This document shows positions 55,984-64,000 of a stretch of 64,000 bases of DNA, piece by piece. Each line of letters begins with the position of its first letter. Within the stretch, counting starts at the first letter, position 1. The notes under the pieces were generated by a model that did not search any database, was not told the DNA's origin, and saw only the letters and a list, made by a program, of their open reading frames with translations. This DNA is from Gracilaria gracilis. Taxonomy: Eukaryota; Rhodophyta; Florideophyceae; Gracilariales; Gracilariaceae. The position numbers were made by a program, and so were the translations under genes. The DNA lies in the NCBI GenBank assembly GCA_030374805.1, contig JARGSG010000200.1, positions 62,001 through 126,000 of the forward strand. The letters run 5' to 3'.

Positions 55984-56149
55984 AGTCTGCAAGCTCAATT
56001 TTATACTCGGACTTTTTTGGTGGCACAAAGTGGAGGAACAGACACTGTGCAGTGTATCTTTCGTATAGGGTCTCGCCTCCGGTCAAACATTTTCTGTTTC
56101 TATTGTCTCTGGTTCTTTGTTTTCAACAGGTTGCTGTCTCTCTGTCAGT

Positions 56150-57235
56150 TCTGTTATGCTCACCCACTGTGGTGCAGGTGCGGCAGAAATTGCTCTACCT
56201 GGATATGAGCCAACAAGAGCAGTGGTTTTCTGTGGCTCGTTTCCATCTAATTCTGGTGATATTCTTTCTTTGCGTATACCGTTGCAGAAGTTCTAGTTGC
56301 TGGACGGTAGTATTGTCTTTGAACCAGATACATCTGCAGCCATGGGGACCGGGTTCAGATGGGGGTTTGTCGGTCTCTTGCACATGGCTGTAACGCAGGA
56401 ATGACTAGAAACGGAATTTGGATTAGACCTCATTGCATCTACCCCATCTGCTTCGTACATGGTAAGTAGGCTCACACGCGTATTCGCTTCATAGAACGAA
56501 CACTGACAAAATGGTGTTGCTCGCATGTGATTTACATACAGATTCAAGCTCAAGGATCAGAGGAATGGAAAATGATATCGAATTCTGCAGCTATTCCTTC
56601 TTGTCATGTAAGGATTATGGAGCCATATGCAAAGGTTGAAATTATTTGCAACGAAGAACATCTCAGTCGTCTTATGGATTTAGCGCGGTCAAGAAGAGAT
56701 GAACTTCGAGATCAGCGCTACAAAGCTTTTGATCGAGTTAAGTTGATATATTCCGTACCCCTTGCCGAACTTGTGACCGACTTTCATGACGTTTTGAAAT
56801 CGAGAAGTGCTGGGTTTGCGTCCATGAATTATGAAATGGAAGGAATGAGGCCTAACAATCTGAAGAGAATGGACAATCATGTGGTGGGAGAACCGGTTGA
56901 TGGGTGAGTTGCCGTGTATATTTCGAAGTTCGAAGCCAAGTTCTAACCATTCTATTGTACATTCTACGTTTCGCTGATTTCTAGGTTGTCCTCAGTTGTA
57001 CATGAACTGAAAGCATACAGCCAAGGCCGGTGGATGGTAGAAAATTTAAAGGATGTGATTCCTAGACAGATGTTCAAGGTGAACATACAGGCTGTGGGGG
57101 GCGGGAAGATCTTCGCCAGTCGACACATAAATCCTTTTCGGAAAGGTAAGTCCTTGTGTTCTCTTCACATGCGCAAAATACCAGTTGTTAACAATGTATT
57201 CGATACCCACAGATGTCACCGCCAAATGCTGTAGA
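56150..57235 (+). pseudogene. GUF1: GUF1/EF4 (LepA-type GTPase) C-terminal fragment
   Basis: GUF1 is the mitochondrial or plastid back-translocase homologous to bacterial LepA. Four exon pieces match its domains III-V and CTD: 56177-56462 ([45 protein letters not shown]), 56542-56903 (RIMEPYAKVEII, KLIYSVPLAELVTDFHDVLK, GFASMNYEMEGMRP), 56985-57145 (LKDVIPRQMFKVNIQAVGGG) and from 57213 (DVTAKCC). Introns of 79, 81 and 67 nt have GT-AG ends. In-frame TAG at 56294-56296 and TGA at 56402-56404 break exon 1, the latter where LepA has Arg. The GTPase domain is absent. The fragment ends about 57235, where the oppositely oriented DNA2 fragment begins. Confidence 0.85.
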
Positions 57236-59812
57236 GGAATTGCGTGTTTCAATTGAACTTCGACGGGCTGCTCTTGTGCTCCTCAAGAGTGGTGGTAGCT
57301 GATAGTGATCTCCCACGAGAATGAACGCACCGCGAGCAAACTGCAATGGACCAATGCATATAGGCTGCAGTATCTGCGAAGCTTCATCCACGACAACCAA
57401 ATCAAACTCTGTTTGCCTGGCAAAAACAGCGTGATTGATCCCCAAACATGTGGTAGCGAGTACTCTAGGTGCATCTAGGTCTCTCTCAAGCTGTCCCGTC
57501 CCAATTCCAGGTCTACATATCTTCGAGATGTGGTTGTCGTGAATTCGGGCATCGATGACATCCAAGTTCCGGCCGAGCCTTATAAAATCTTTGAAGCCGT
57601 GTTCCAGAAGTTTCAACAACATATTGTCAACCGCCGTGTTGGTATGAGAACAAAGTAGGACAGACTTCCCTCAAGGGGCAAACGCTAAAACAATAGCTGC
57701 AAGTGTCGTGGTCTTCCCAGTACCCCGCATGCCAAGAATAAGAAGGTAGTCCTTTGCTCGCTTTGACATCTCAACAGCTTCTCTTTGCTCTTCGTTCAGG
57801 GCCTGGGTGAGATCAGGTAACACGCCATTTCTACCGTTTCTCCGTTCTGATTCTTCCCCTGAGAAGAATTTGGGTTCCATCCCGTCTACGATGAGCTCTC
57901 GTAATCTAGTCGCGATGGCGTTATCCTTGTCGCAAAAGAGATTTGCAACTGCTCTCTTGGAGGTACTACGTGAGGAATAGATCTCCTCGGTGTCAATCCT
58001 CCATGATACTTCGGATGGAACTAATCCCTGATGTGACACCCAAGCACTGAGTCTACGACTTACGACGACGGAGACAGAATTTGGATCGATGTGGGTTACA
58101 AAACCATTTGTTAGTCCACATTGCCATGTATGCGTTGACAGTTGCTGACGAGAAAGTCCAGACTTGCTCGTGATAACACGTTCAGCAGACACAACGACAA
58201 AGTCTCCTCTCGCTAGTCCTGCTTTCGTTAGGTCCGGTTGGATATCTGCTTCAGGATGTCGTGAAAAAACAGCCTGTATTCGCGTACCCGGTGTTAGAAG
58301 TTCATATGGAGACAAAAATGACGATGATTCCTCTCGCTGTAATAAAAGGTTCGAAAGACATCTTCCCTCTTCTTCTCGCTTGTGGCTTTCCATCGCCCAT
58401 ATTTCTTTTGAGAAACGACCTGCCTGTCTTTCTTCTTCAACTAAGAGGGATCTCCAAAACCTGTAGTACTCTGCGTGTTCACGAGATAGATGCGACGTTC
58501 TTTCGTTGAAAAAGTCGATCCCAGGACCCTCGCTGAGTCCTTGAACCGGGGAATGCTCCAAAAGCTTGTACTGCGTCATGCAGCGTCCACTAACAAAACA
58601 TTTAGAGCAAAAGTCTGGGCGACCTTTAAGGAGTGGGGGCATGTCATTGATTGATGCCTCACGCCTCAAAAATGAAGCCAATCTGTTCCTTTGCATCATG
58701 AGCCCGACAATTTCTCCCCGCACGGATATAATCACCAGATTCTTCTGTCACCCCTCTATTGTTTTGAATACCGTTCTCGACTGGGATGCTTCGGGATTCT
58801 TGTCAATACTTGTATCCTTGGTAGCATCTAATTCCAAAACAGACTTCAGAGCTTCTTGGTATTGCATGTAGGTCAACAAGCCGTGCTGTACAAAACGACT
58901 GTTCCTATCCGACATTAGCAACGTATACAATTCTGTTTGTGCAGCATGAGATACAGCTGAGTAACCCCAGGAATTTCCGGTCTTCAACTCAAACACACCG
59001 TCACCCTCAACATCATCGACTCGGAACAGCACTGATGCGTCGATCTTACCTTTTAAACCAAGAATCGGTAACCATATGAGTTCTTCAATGTCGTGGACTT
59101 CTTTCACAATAACCCGGTGAGAAGGTTTACCGTCTTGGATTAAGCCCCCAAGTGTTTTCAGGTAGTTCCCAGACCCCATGAACACCTTGTACCATTCAAT
59201 TATGTTAGGAATAACCTTATGAAGTACGAGACGGGCATTCTGATCCAGGACTTTAGCTGCGTAAAGGGATTCATAGTTGCGGTATAACACTTCTTCAACA
59301 GCTTCAAAGAATGATTATGTATCAACTCCACCGGTCTGAGAAACGCATTCGGCTGACGTATAATCTCGGGTATTCGAATCACTTGCGAGAATGAATTGAA
59401 ACATATCGTGAATCAGAGTTCCGAATACTGCTGCTTTACTAGCCAAAGCAGAGTCCTTCGGCGTACCTGAAGGGGTACGGTGTGATAGGATAGCTTTGCG
59501 CAGACATGCAAACGATTCTGCAACCGCGGTTGCCGAGACAAGTGTGTCTGGATGGTGCACGAAGAAATGAAGTTCGCTAGTGATGAGAACTGGATTAGCG
59601 TTCTTACATGATTCTGTCTCCCATGCTTGAAATGTACCATCTTCGCGAGTCAAGATAACCCGTACGACATCCCCTTGGTTTACATCACAGCTCATCCAGT
59701 CTTCACATAAAGCGATGGTCAGTTGTTGACCGGAAGCAAGATCAGCGGTTCGCAACATCTTTGTGTCTGTGGGGTACAACTCGAAACCTGTTATCCCCAA
59801 AAGTGGAAGCAT
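57188..59812 (-). pseudogene. DNA2: DNA2 nuclease-helicase, C-terminally truncated, three stops
   Basis: DNA2 processes Okazaki flaps and DNA ends. In one frame, order matches DNA2: N-terminal OB-like region, Fe-S cysteine (SFACLRKAIL), nuclease (LKGKIDASVLF, DGVFELKTGNSWG), cysteine cluster (DFCSKCFVSGRCMTQ), barrel domain, Walker A (LGMRGTGKTTTLAA, with Arg where Pro is usual), QLERDLDAPRVLATT, DEASQ box (DLVVVDEASQILQP) and motif III (LVGDHYQLPPLLRS). Helicase motifs IV-VI are missing; sequence is cut near 57235. In-frame stops: TAA at about 59315, TGA at 58748-58750, TGA at 57671-57673. All four pieces share one frame with no shifts. Each stop equals CAA or CGA with C to T. Its 5' end meets the SDR fragment at about 59800. 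Confidence 0.88.
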
Positions 59813-60729
59813 TAATGTCGCTTCCTAGCAGCCACAAGCTAACAATGGTCGAATCTGACATGTTGGAACCGGAGACATTTTCTGCGTTCCTGAACAACGC
59901 CCAAGGTTTAATCCACACTACAACTCCTGTGATAATCGGTTCTGATGGGAAGATACCGTTCAGAACAGTCGAAGAAGCGATGGAAAAGCAAGTGAAGCCA
60001 GCCGTGGAAGGAACACGTGCTCTTTTTCGCGCAGCAGCAGAAGCCAGTTTGAAAAGAATCGTGCTTATCTCTTCTGCTAGTGCAATGAGCGTACTTCCAG
60101 TCCAGCCATCCGTTTTGGGCGAAACAGCCTGGAGTGATGAAGGCTATATTCGAAAGAGACTGATGGATGTTCCAGATAGTATTTATGCTTTGTCGAAGCT
60201 GCGGCAAGAACGACTTGCTTGGGAACTTGCCGAAGAGCTGGGAATTAAGCTTCTAGTTATCAATCCAGGATACGTCTGTGGTCCTACATTACTTCCAACA
60301 TCTTGTGACTCCTTGATTCTGCTTGCTAACATGGCAAAAGGAAGGGGCTTATCCAAACACCTATGTCAAGAAGGTATGGTGACAAACAGGTTACTCCGCT
60401 TTGTTGATGTTCGTGAAGTTGCCGAGGGTCACGTTCTTGCTCTTGAACGCCACGATCCTGAAGGTCGGTACATAATGATCTCGTTCTACAAGCACTGTGG
60501 AGAGATTTACCAGGTTCTTCATGAACATCAGGCTTTCAAGAAATATCCTGAGAGACAAGTAGATGCATCTCAGACATTGGACACACCTCCACCTTTCGAT
60601 AGTAGTAAGGTGAGAAAGCTAGAAGTAAAGGAGATTCCATGGGAAGAAACGATTAGAGCGACTGCCGAATCTTTAGCTTCAACGAACAGCATACGAAGGG
60701 CTGGCGGACCAGCGGTGAAGCGGAACTAG
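59761..60729 (+). pseudogene. Extended SDR reductase (dihydroflavonol-4-reductase-like), N-terminally truncated
   Basis: Homology to DFR/cinnamoyl-CoA-reductase-like NAD(P)-dependent epimerases starts at KVEALMSLP (about 59800) and is open to the TAG at 60729. Visible: AQGLIHTTTPV, KRIVLISSASAM (catalytic Ser region), YALSKLRQERLAWELAEE (YxxxK active site), INPGYVCGPTLLPT, FVDVREVAEGHVLALE. The N-terminal Rossmann glycine motif (TGxxGxxG) and first strands are absent; that space is DNA2 on the other strand. The first 13 codons of the frame are not homologous. Without the cofactor loop the product cannot be an active reductase. No internal stop. Confidence 0.8.
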
Positions 60730-60755
60730 TACGTTTTGGCATTGGCACAGTTTGG

Positions 60756-61130
60756 TTAATTAACCAACAAGAAGCCACTGAAACCCGCACGCATGACAGA
60801 CGCAAAGAGTAGGTCAATCTGTGCGACATTCTCGAGTAGCCTGCAAATGTCGTACAAAAAGAGTTCAAGTAGCAGGACTGCAGCGCTCTTGTCCGGAATA
60901 GCATAAATTTCAACTGCAGACAGAGCCATTGAAGCAGCGAGAATGTTGTTTACGGACCAAACCCCGGTTTCGTAGTACCCAATGGCAGTAACAGCAGCAC
61001 AAACAACACCTAGAAGTGGATCAAACGACAAGCTGCCACGTCGTCTATGGTAAACGAAAACGCAATCCAGTGCACCTAGATTAACCTTAGAGACGTAGAG
61101 CAGTTCAAAGCTTTCCACAACACTCTTCAT
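60756..61130 (-). pseudogene. Signal-peptide-peptidase-like aspartyl protease fragment
   Basis: A 124-codon frame with strongly hydrophobic segments. WSVNNILAASMALSAVEIYA and VLLLELFLYDICRLL match the region of signal peptide peptidase that holds the first catalytic motif, YD. Upstream DPLLGVVCAAVTAIGYY matches the preceding helix. These ER intramembrane proteases need YD and GLGD. Here the sequence ends soon after YD, so GLGD and the C-terminal half are missing, and so is the N-terminal half. The fragment lies 27 bp from the SDR fragment and 34 bp from the Harbinger fragment. The assignment rests on a short match. Confidence 0.6.
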
Positions 61131-61163
61131 CCTTATCGTAGATAAAGTGAGAGAATCTCACAA

Positions 61164-62096
61164 TCAACCATGTGAGAGACGACGGCGCACGAAACCAAGA
61201 GCCTGCAGTCGGTCAGCGATTCCATCACGAAGCGATGACGACTCACGGCTCCGATTGCGTGATCGCATGGTATCCTGCTCCATGTGAAGTACGTCCTGAA
61301 AGTGCACAACTGGCTCCCCCGTGACGTGGTTTTCTTCGTGCGCCGAGAGGAAATCAAACGCACTAGACTCCCTGTTGTCAATAATATAATTGTGTAGCTT
61401 ACAAGCTACCATTATTATCAAACTGACTTTTCGCAACGGGAATCGTAGCTGTGACCAAAATATCCCAAAGCGACATACCAGTATTCCAAAGGCCTGCTCC
61501 ACAACAGTTCGACACAAGACAAATATGCGTTAAAAGAGTCCTCTCGTTGCGAAAGATCAGACCCGGAAAACGGACTCAAAACTGCATATTGATTACTATA
61601 CGCATCGTCTGTGGCAATACCGGCCCATTGTGGCAGTATAGAGCTCGATACCAACTCATAGAGCAGGGTAGACTCAAATGCGGTGGAGTCATGGGTTCCT
61701 CCCGAATGTCTGGCAGAAACAAAACAGAATTTGTAGTCTGCTTGCACAGCTGCTTGAACACACAGCGCGAAGAAACCTTTTCGATTGAAATACTTTCTCG
61801 GATCGGGGACCTCATTCAAACGGGGTTTTCGAATCTCCACAGCAATTCCATCTAAGGCCGCTATGATGCCATGAAATGGTGTCTTGCGATTGATGCAAAA
61901 CTTCTCCGCACTTTGCTTGCACTCTTCTTCTGTAGTTGGAAACTGTATCTGTGGTAAGGACTCCTCCAATGCAGCTAGAGTTTCGTGAAACACTGAATAG
62001 ACAGTAGAGAAACCTATGCCATACGGCCATCCTACGTCCAGGTAGCTTGCTCCTGTGTGCGCTTGTGTGGTTGCAATGCGCAAAAGGAGTGCTGAG
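61164..62096 (-). pseudogene. PIF/Harbinger transposase, frameshifted and 5' truncated
   Basis: DDE transposase of the HARBI1 type. First part (to about 61500): GASYLDVGWPYGIGFSTVYS, GIIAALDGIAVEIRKP (first Asp), KYFNRKGFFAL, FVSARHSGGTHDSTAFE, GIATDDAY. Second part in another frame: RTVVEQAFGIL (catalytic Glu), RFGIFWSQLRFPLRK, ACKLHNYIID. The two frames are joined by a 2-bp GT insertion at about 61509 (TCTTGTGTCGAACT on the minus strand). The 5' end stops at 62096, where the Gypsy-4 LTR begins, so the DNA-binding N-terminus is lost. The accessory Myb-like gene of Harbinger elements is not seen nearby. Confidence 0.85.
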
Positions 62097-62320
62097 TGTT
62101 GAGGTTCGATGCCTCTGATTTTACTGAAGAGGCAGAGATGTGGTGTCTTAAGTACACCACTGCTGATGTTTTCTGCTTCAGAAAAGTACTACAGTACACT
62201 AGCTAGGTAGGAAATATTGCCACCCGAGCGTGGGTGCAGCAATCCTTGGCGGAGCTATGGGTGCTGAAGTGGATGTCTATATCTACTTCAGTACCGAAGT
62301 GGATGCCTTCATCCACTACA
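62097..62320 (-). repeat. Gypsy-4 3' LTR
   Basis: About 224 bp, TG to CA. It shares GAGGTTCGATGCC and its overall layout with the Gypsy-2 LTR. The second LTR lies outside the window. Confidence 0.75.
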
Positions 62321-64000
62321 CTTCCCTCCTCCAAAGGCCAAGCGCAGCTTTTGCTTTTCTAGCCACATCGGGGGATGTTTTTTTGCGATGAAGCAATTTC
62401 TGCAGCAAAACTGGAACGTCGTTGTAGATCTGTTGGAGAGGCTCCAAAGTGTCCTCTGCCTGATCAAGACCTTTCCATCGTACATGTACCAGTAGTCCTT
62501 CCTCGTTTTCCACCAACTTAAGTAAACGCCCTACAGGCATACCAGTCTCAGAGGAGAGGACGTGAGACAAAATGGCCTCACTGTTCAAGGATGCGTCATG
62601 ATAGAACTTCAATCGAGAGCCATGTATGTCCTTGATCGCTCCATTCCTGAGATCCTCGACTTGATACACGTAGTCCGAAAGTGCCTTTACAACTCGGCGT
62701 GGTCCCCTCCAACGTAACGCGAGCTTCTCGCCGGCCGTAAAGTCATCCCTTGCCACCAATACGAAATTTCCCTTTTCGAAATTGGCTAGCTTGCCGTTCG
62801 AAGCCCTTTCTCTCGAATTCTGTCTGTTGTTCTGTAGCGCGTTGTGCACTAAAGGTTCCAACTCGGACATCAACTTCTGCAGAGCGTCCATGTTGGTACA
62901 GCGCTCTAATCGTGCTGCAGGAATGGTAACAGGCTTCGCGGTAGATGTGCGAAGGAAGGTAGAGATGGGTGGAGTAGGTTTGAGACCCATGAATGCGGTG
63001 ATTGGGGCAGTGTTACTGCGATGAGGCGACGGCAAGTTGTTCAAGATGCTCTGGATGATGGGAATGAGATCGGGCCATTCTTTGAAATCCATTTGATACT
63101 CGGATGTCAACGCCCGGAGTGTTCGGATCAGTTCTTTGCCAAGTCTTTCCACTGCACCGTTGCTCCATGGTGTATAGGGGAGCGTAAAATGATGCGGGAC
63201 GCGAAGATACTTCGTAATTTTCCTGATGGTCTCGTTCTTGAAGTGCGTTGGTCCATCCGACATCAAACCTTGCGGAACATTAAAGGCAGCACACCAGTCT
63301 ACGATGGAAAGTGCTGCATTGTCCGATGTCGTTCCTGACGTAGGAAAGAACCATTTGTAGTCGGAGTGGTCATCACGGAGCATCAGGATGTATTTAGACC
63401 CTACATGACTTGGTCCAATTTCAATGTAGTCAAACTGGAGAAGGTCGTTTGGCTTTGACCCATGCAGCGCCGGACCGAATGGCCTTGGAACTTTCTCACC
63501 TCCAGTGGTTGAAATGCAGTGAATGCATGCATCTACGAAATCGTGGATGTATTTCGACAGTGTTACCCAATGATAGTTCTGCCTCAGCGCACTTAATGTA
63601 GTGTGCCTACCACGATGACCGGCGGGGCCAGTGTGGGCAATGATGCAGAGTCTTAGCTGAAGGTCTTCAGAGTTTTCCGGGATCCAAATGGCTCCTGAAG
63701 AGGTTTTCCAGATTCCATCAAGACACTGTAGATCTAATGGTCGAATGTTAGAGTGTTGGTCTTGTTCCCGTGCTACTTCTTCTGCAGAAGGCCAGCAGAA
63801 TTCATCTGCGATGGCGGTGGGAAGGATCGGAATTTGGAATAACCTTCGGACAATTCTGGGTGCTGACCAACGCGTTAACATGTCAGCCCACACATTGTCC
63901 ATTCCAGTGATGTGGAAGCATGTGTACAAGTATACACTGAGCCGCACAGCTCAACGGAGCACCTTCCTTGTTGAAGATAGACTGAGATCCGGGATGAGAG
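62316..64000 (-). pseudogene. Gypsy-4 RNase H end, integrase and chromodomain
   Basis: Frame of 543 codons up to 63947, closely similar over its whole length to the end of the Gypsy-2 polyprotein. Integrase zinc region: HTGPAGHRGRHTTL, CIHCIST. Catalytic residues: LLQFDYIEIG, LMSDGPTHFKNE, NGAVERLGKEL. Chromodomain: LLVHVRWKGLDQAEDTLEP. Above 63947 a TGA interrupts the frame where Gypsy-2 has Trp (KVLRWAVRLS), a TGG-to-TGA change; the frame then continues to the window edge. The true stop codon lies inside the LTR (TAG at 62316-62318). Confidence 0.85.

Larger units (their letters stand above)
62097..64000 (-). mobile_element. Gypsy-4, relative of Gypsy-2, cut by the window edge
   Basis: Left (3') LTR at 62097-62320 begins TGTTGAGG and ends CACTACA. 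A polypurine tract (minus strand GGAGGAGGGAAG) follows, then the C-terminal polyprotein. It was inserted in the Harbinger transposase; the expected target duplicate would be CTGAG (62092-62096), to be found outside the window. Confidence 0.85.

Noticed and set aside
54562..60729. Reading the in-frame TAA, TAG and TGA codons as a variant genetic code
   Set aside because: All three stops would have to be reassigned, and intact frames in the same window (Gypsy-2, RING-H2, cupin) end at normal stops. The GUF1, DNA2 and reductase pieces are also truncated.
1..64000. CRISPR arrays, bacterial operons, phage or integron features
   Set aside because: No regularly spaced short repeats with unique spacers, no Shine-Dalgarno-led gene strings, and spliceosomal introns show eukaryotic DNA.

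Overview
The window is nuclear DNA from a eukaryote. The evidence is short GT-AG spliceosomal introns (58 to 81 nt where I can place them), LTR retrotransposons with chromodomains, and decayed copies of eukaryotic housekeeping genes. Most of it is mobile DNA. A red alga is my best guess and a stramenopile the main alternative. That rests on the mix of TE families and on two unannotated protein families I associate with those groups from memory, so confidence is low.

Layout. 1-1555: 3'-partial minus-strand gene with a SAP-like helix pair and an acidic, charged C-terminus. 2824-9171: complete Ty1/copia element with identical 205-bp LTRs and TSD GTTTA, broken by one frameshift in reverse transcriptase. 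9387-10018: foldback element whose arms carry tRNA-like modules, TSD GTTGG. 10578-11511: two-exon gene of a new family; its relative is at 42047-42598. 13.6-15.9 kb: tandem repeats, a decayed Sel1-repeat gene and a RING-H2 gene. 17.3-19.7 kb: Crypton-like tyrosine recombinase, divergent from an unknown gene. 19.9-21.0 kb: satellite whose 109-bp unit is itself a near-palindrome. 22.0 kb: germin-like cupin gene. 22.7-26.1 kb: mostly empty.

26.1-39.9 kb is a nest. An NB-ARC gene fragment abuts Gypsy-1 (26766-33784). Gypsy-1 carries a 1.9-kb element in its 5' LTR (TSD AGATA), a hAT-type MITE in gag (TSD GTCAGAAG) and a deletion of RNase H/integrase. Its right side abuts a DDE transposase gene that is split again by Gypsy-2 (34327-39678, TSD CACGT). 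Gypsy-2 keeps one 1583-codon open frame and LTRs differing at one site, so it looks young and possibly active. 42.0-52.6 kb: the second two-exon gene, cut by an old LTR, next to Gypsy-3 (43078-52618, 851-bp LTRs, TSD ATAAA), which has frameshifts.

54.6-62.1 kb is a tight mosaic: a second member of the 1-1555 family with one stop, then pieces of GUF1/EF4, DNA2, an extended SDR reductase, a signal-peptide-peptidase-like protease, and a PIF/Harbinger transposase. Neighbouring pieces are cut exactly where they meet. Nearly all their nonsense codons are explainable as C-to-T changes. Gypsy-4, a relative of Gypsy-2, was inserted in the Harbinger gene and runs off the right edge.

The genes do not form an operon or pathway. 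Likely working host genes are few: 1-1555, 10578-11511, the RING-H2 gene, the 17.3-19.7 kb pair and the cupin.
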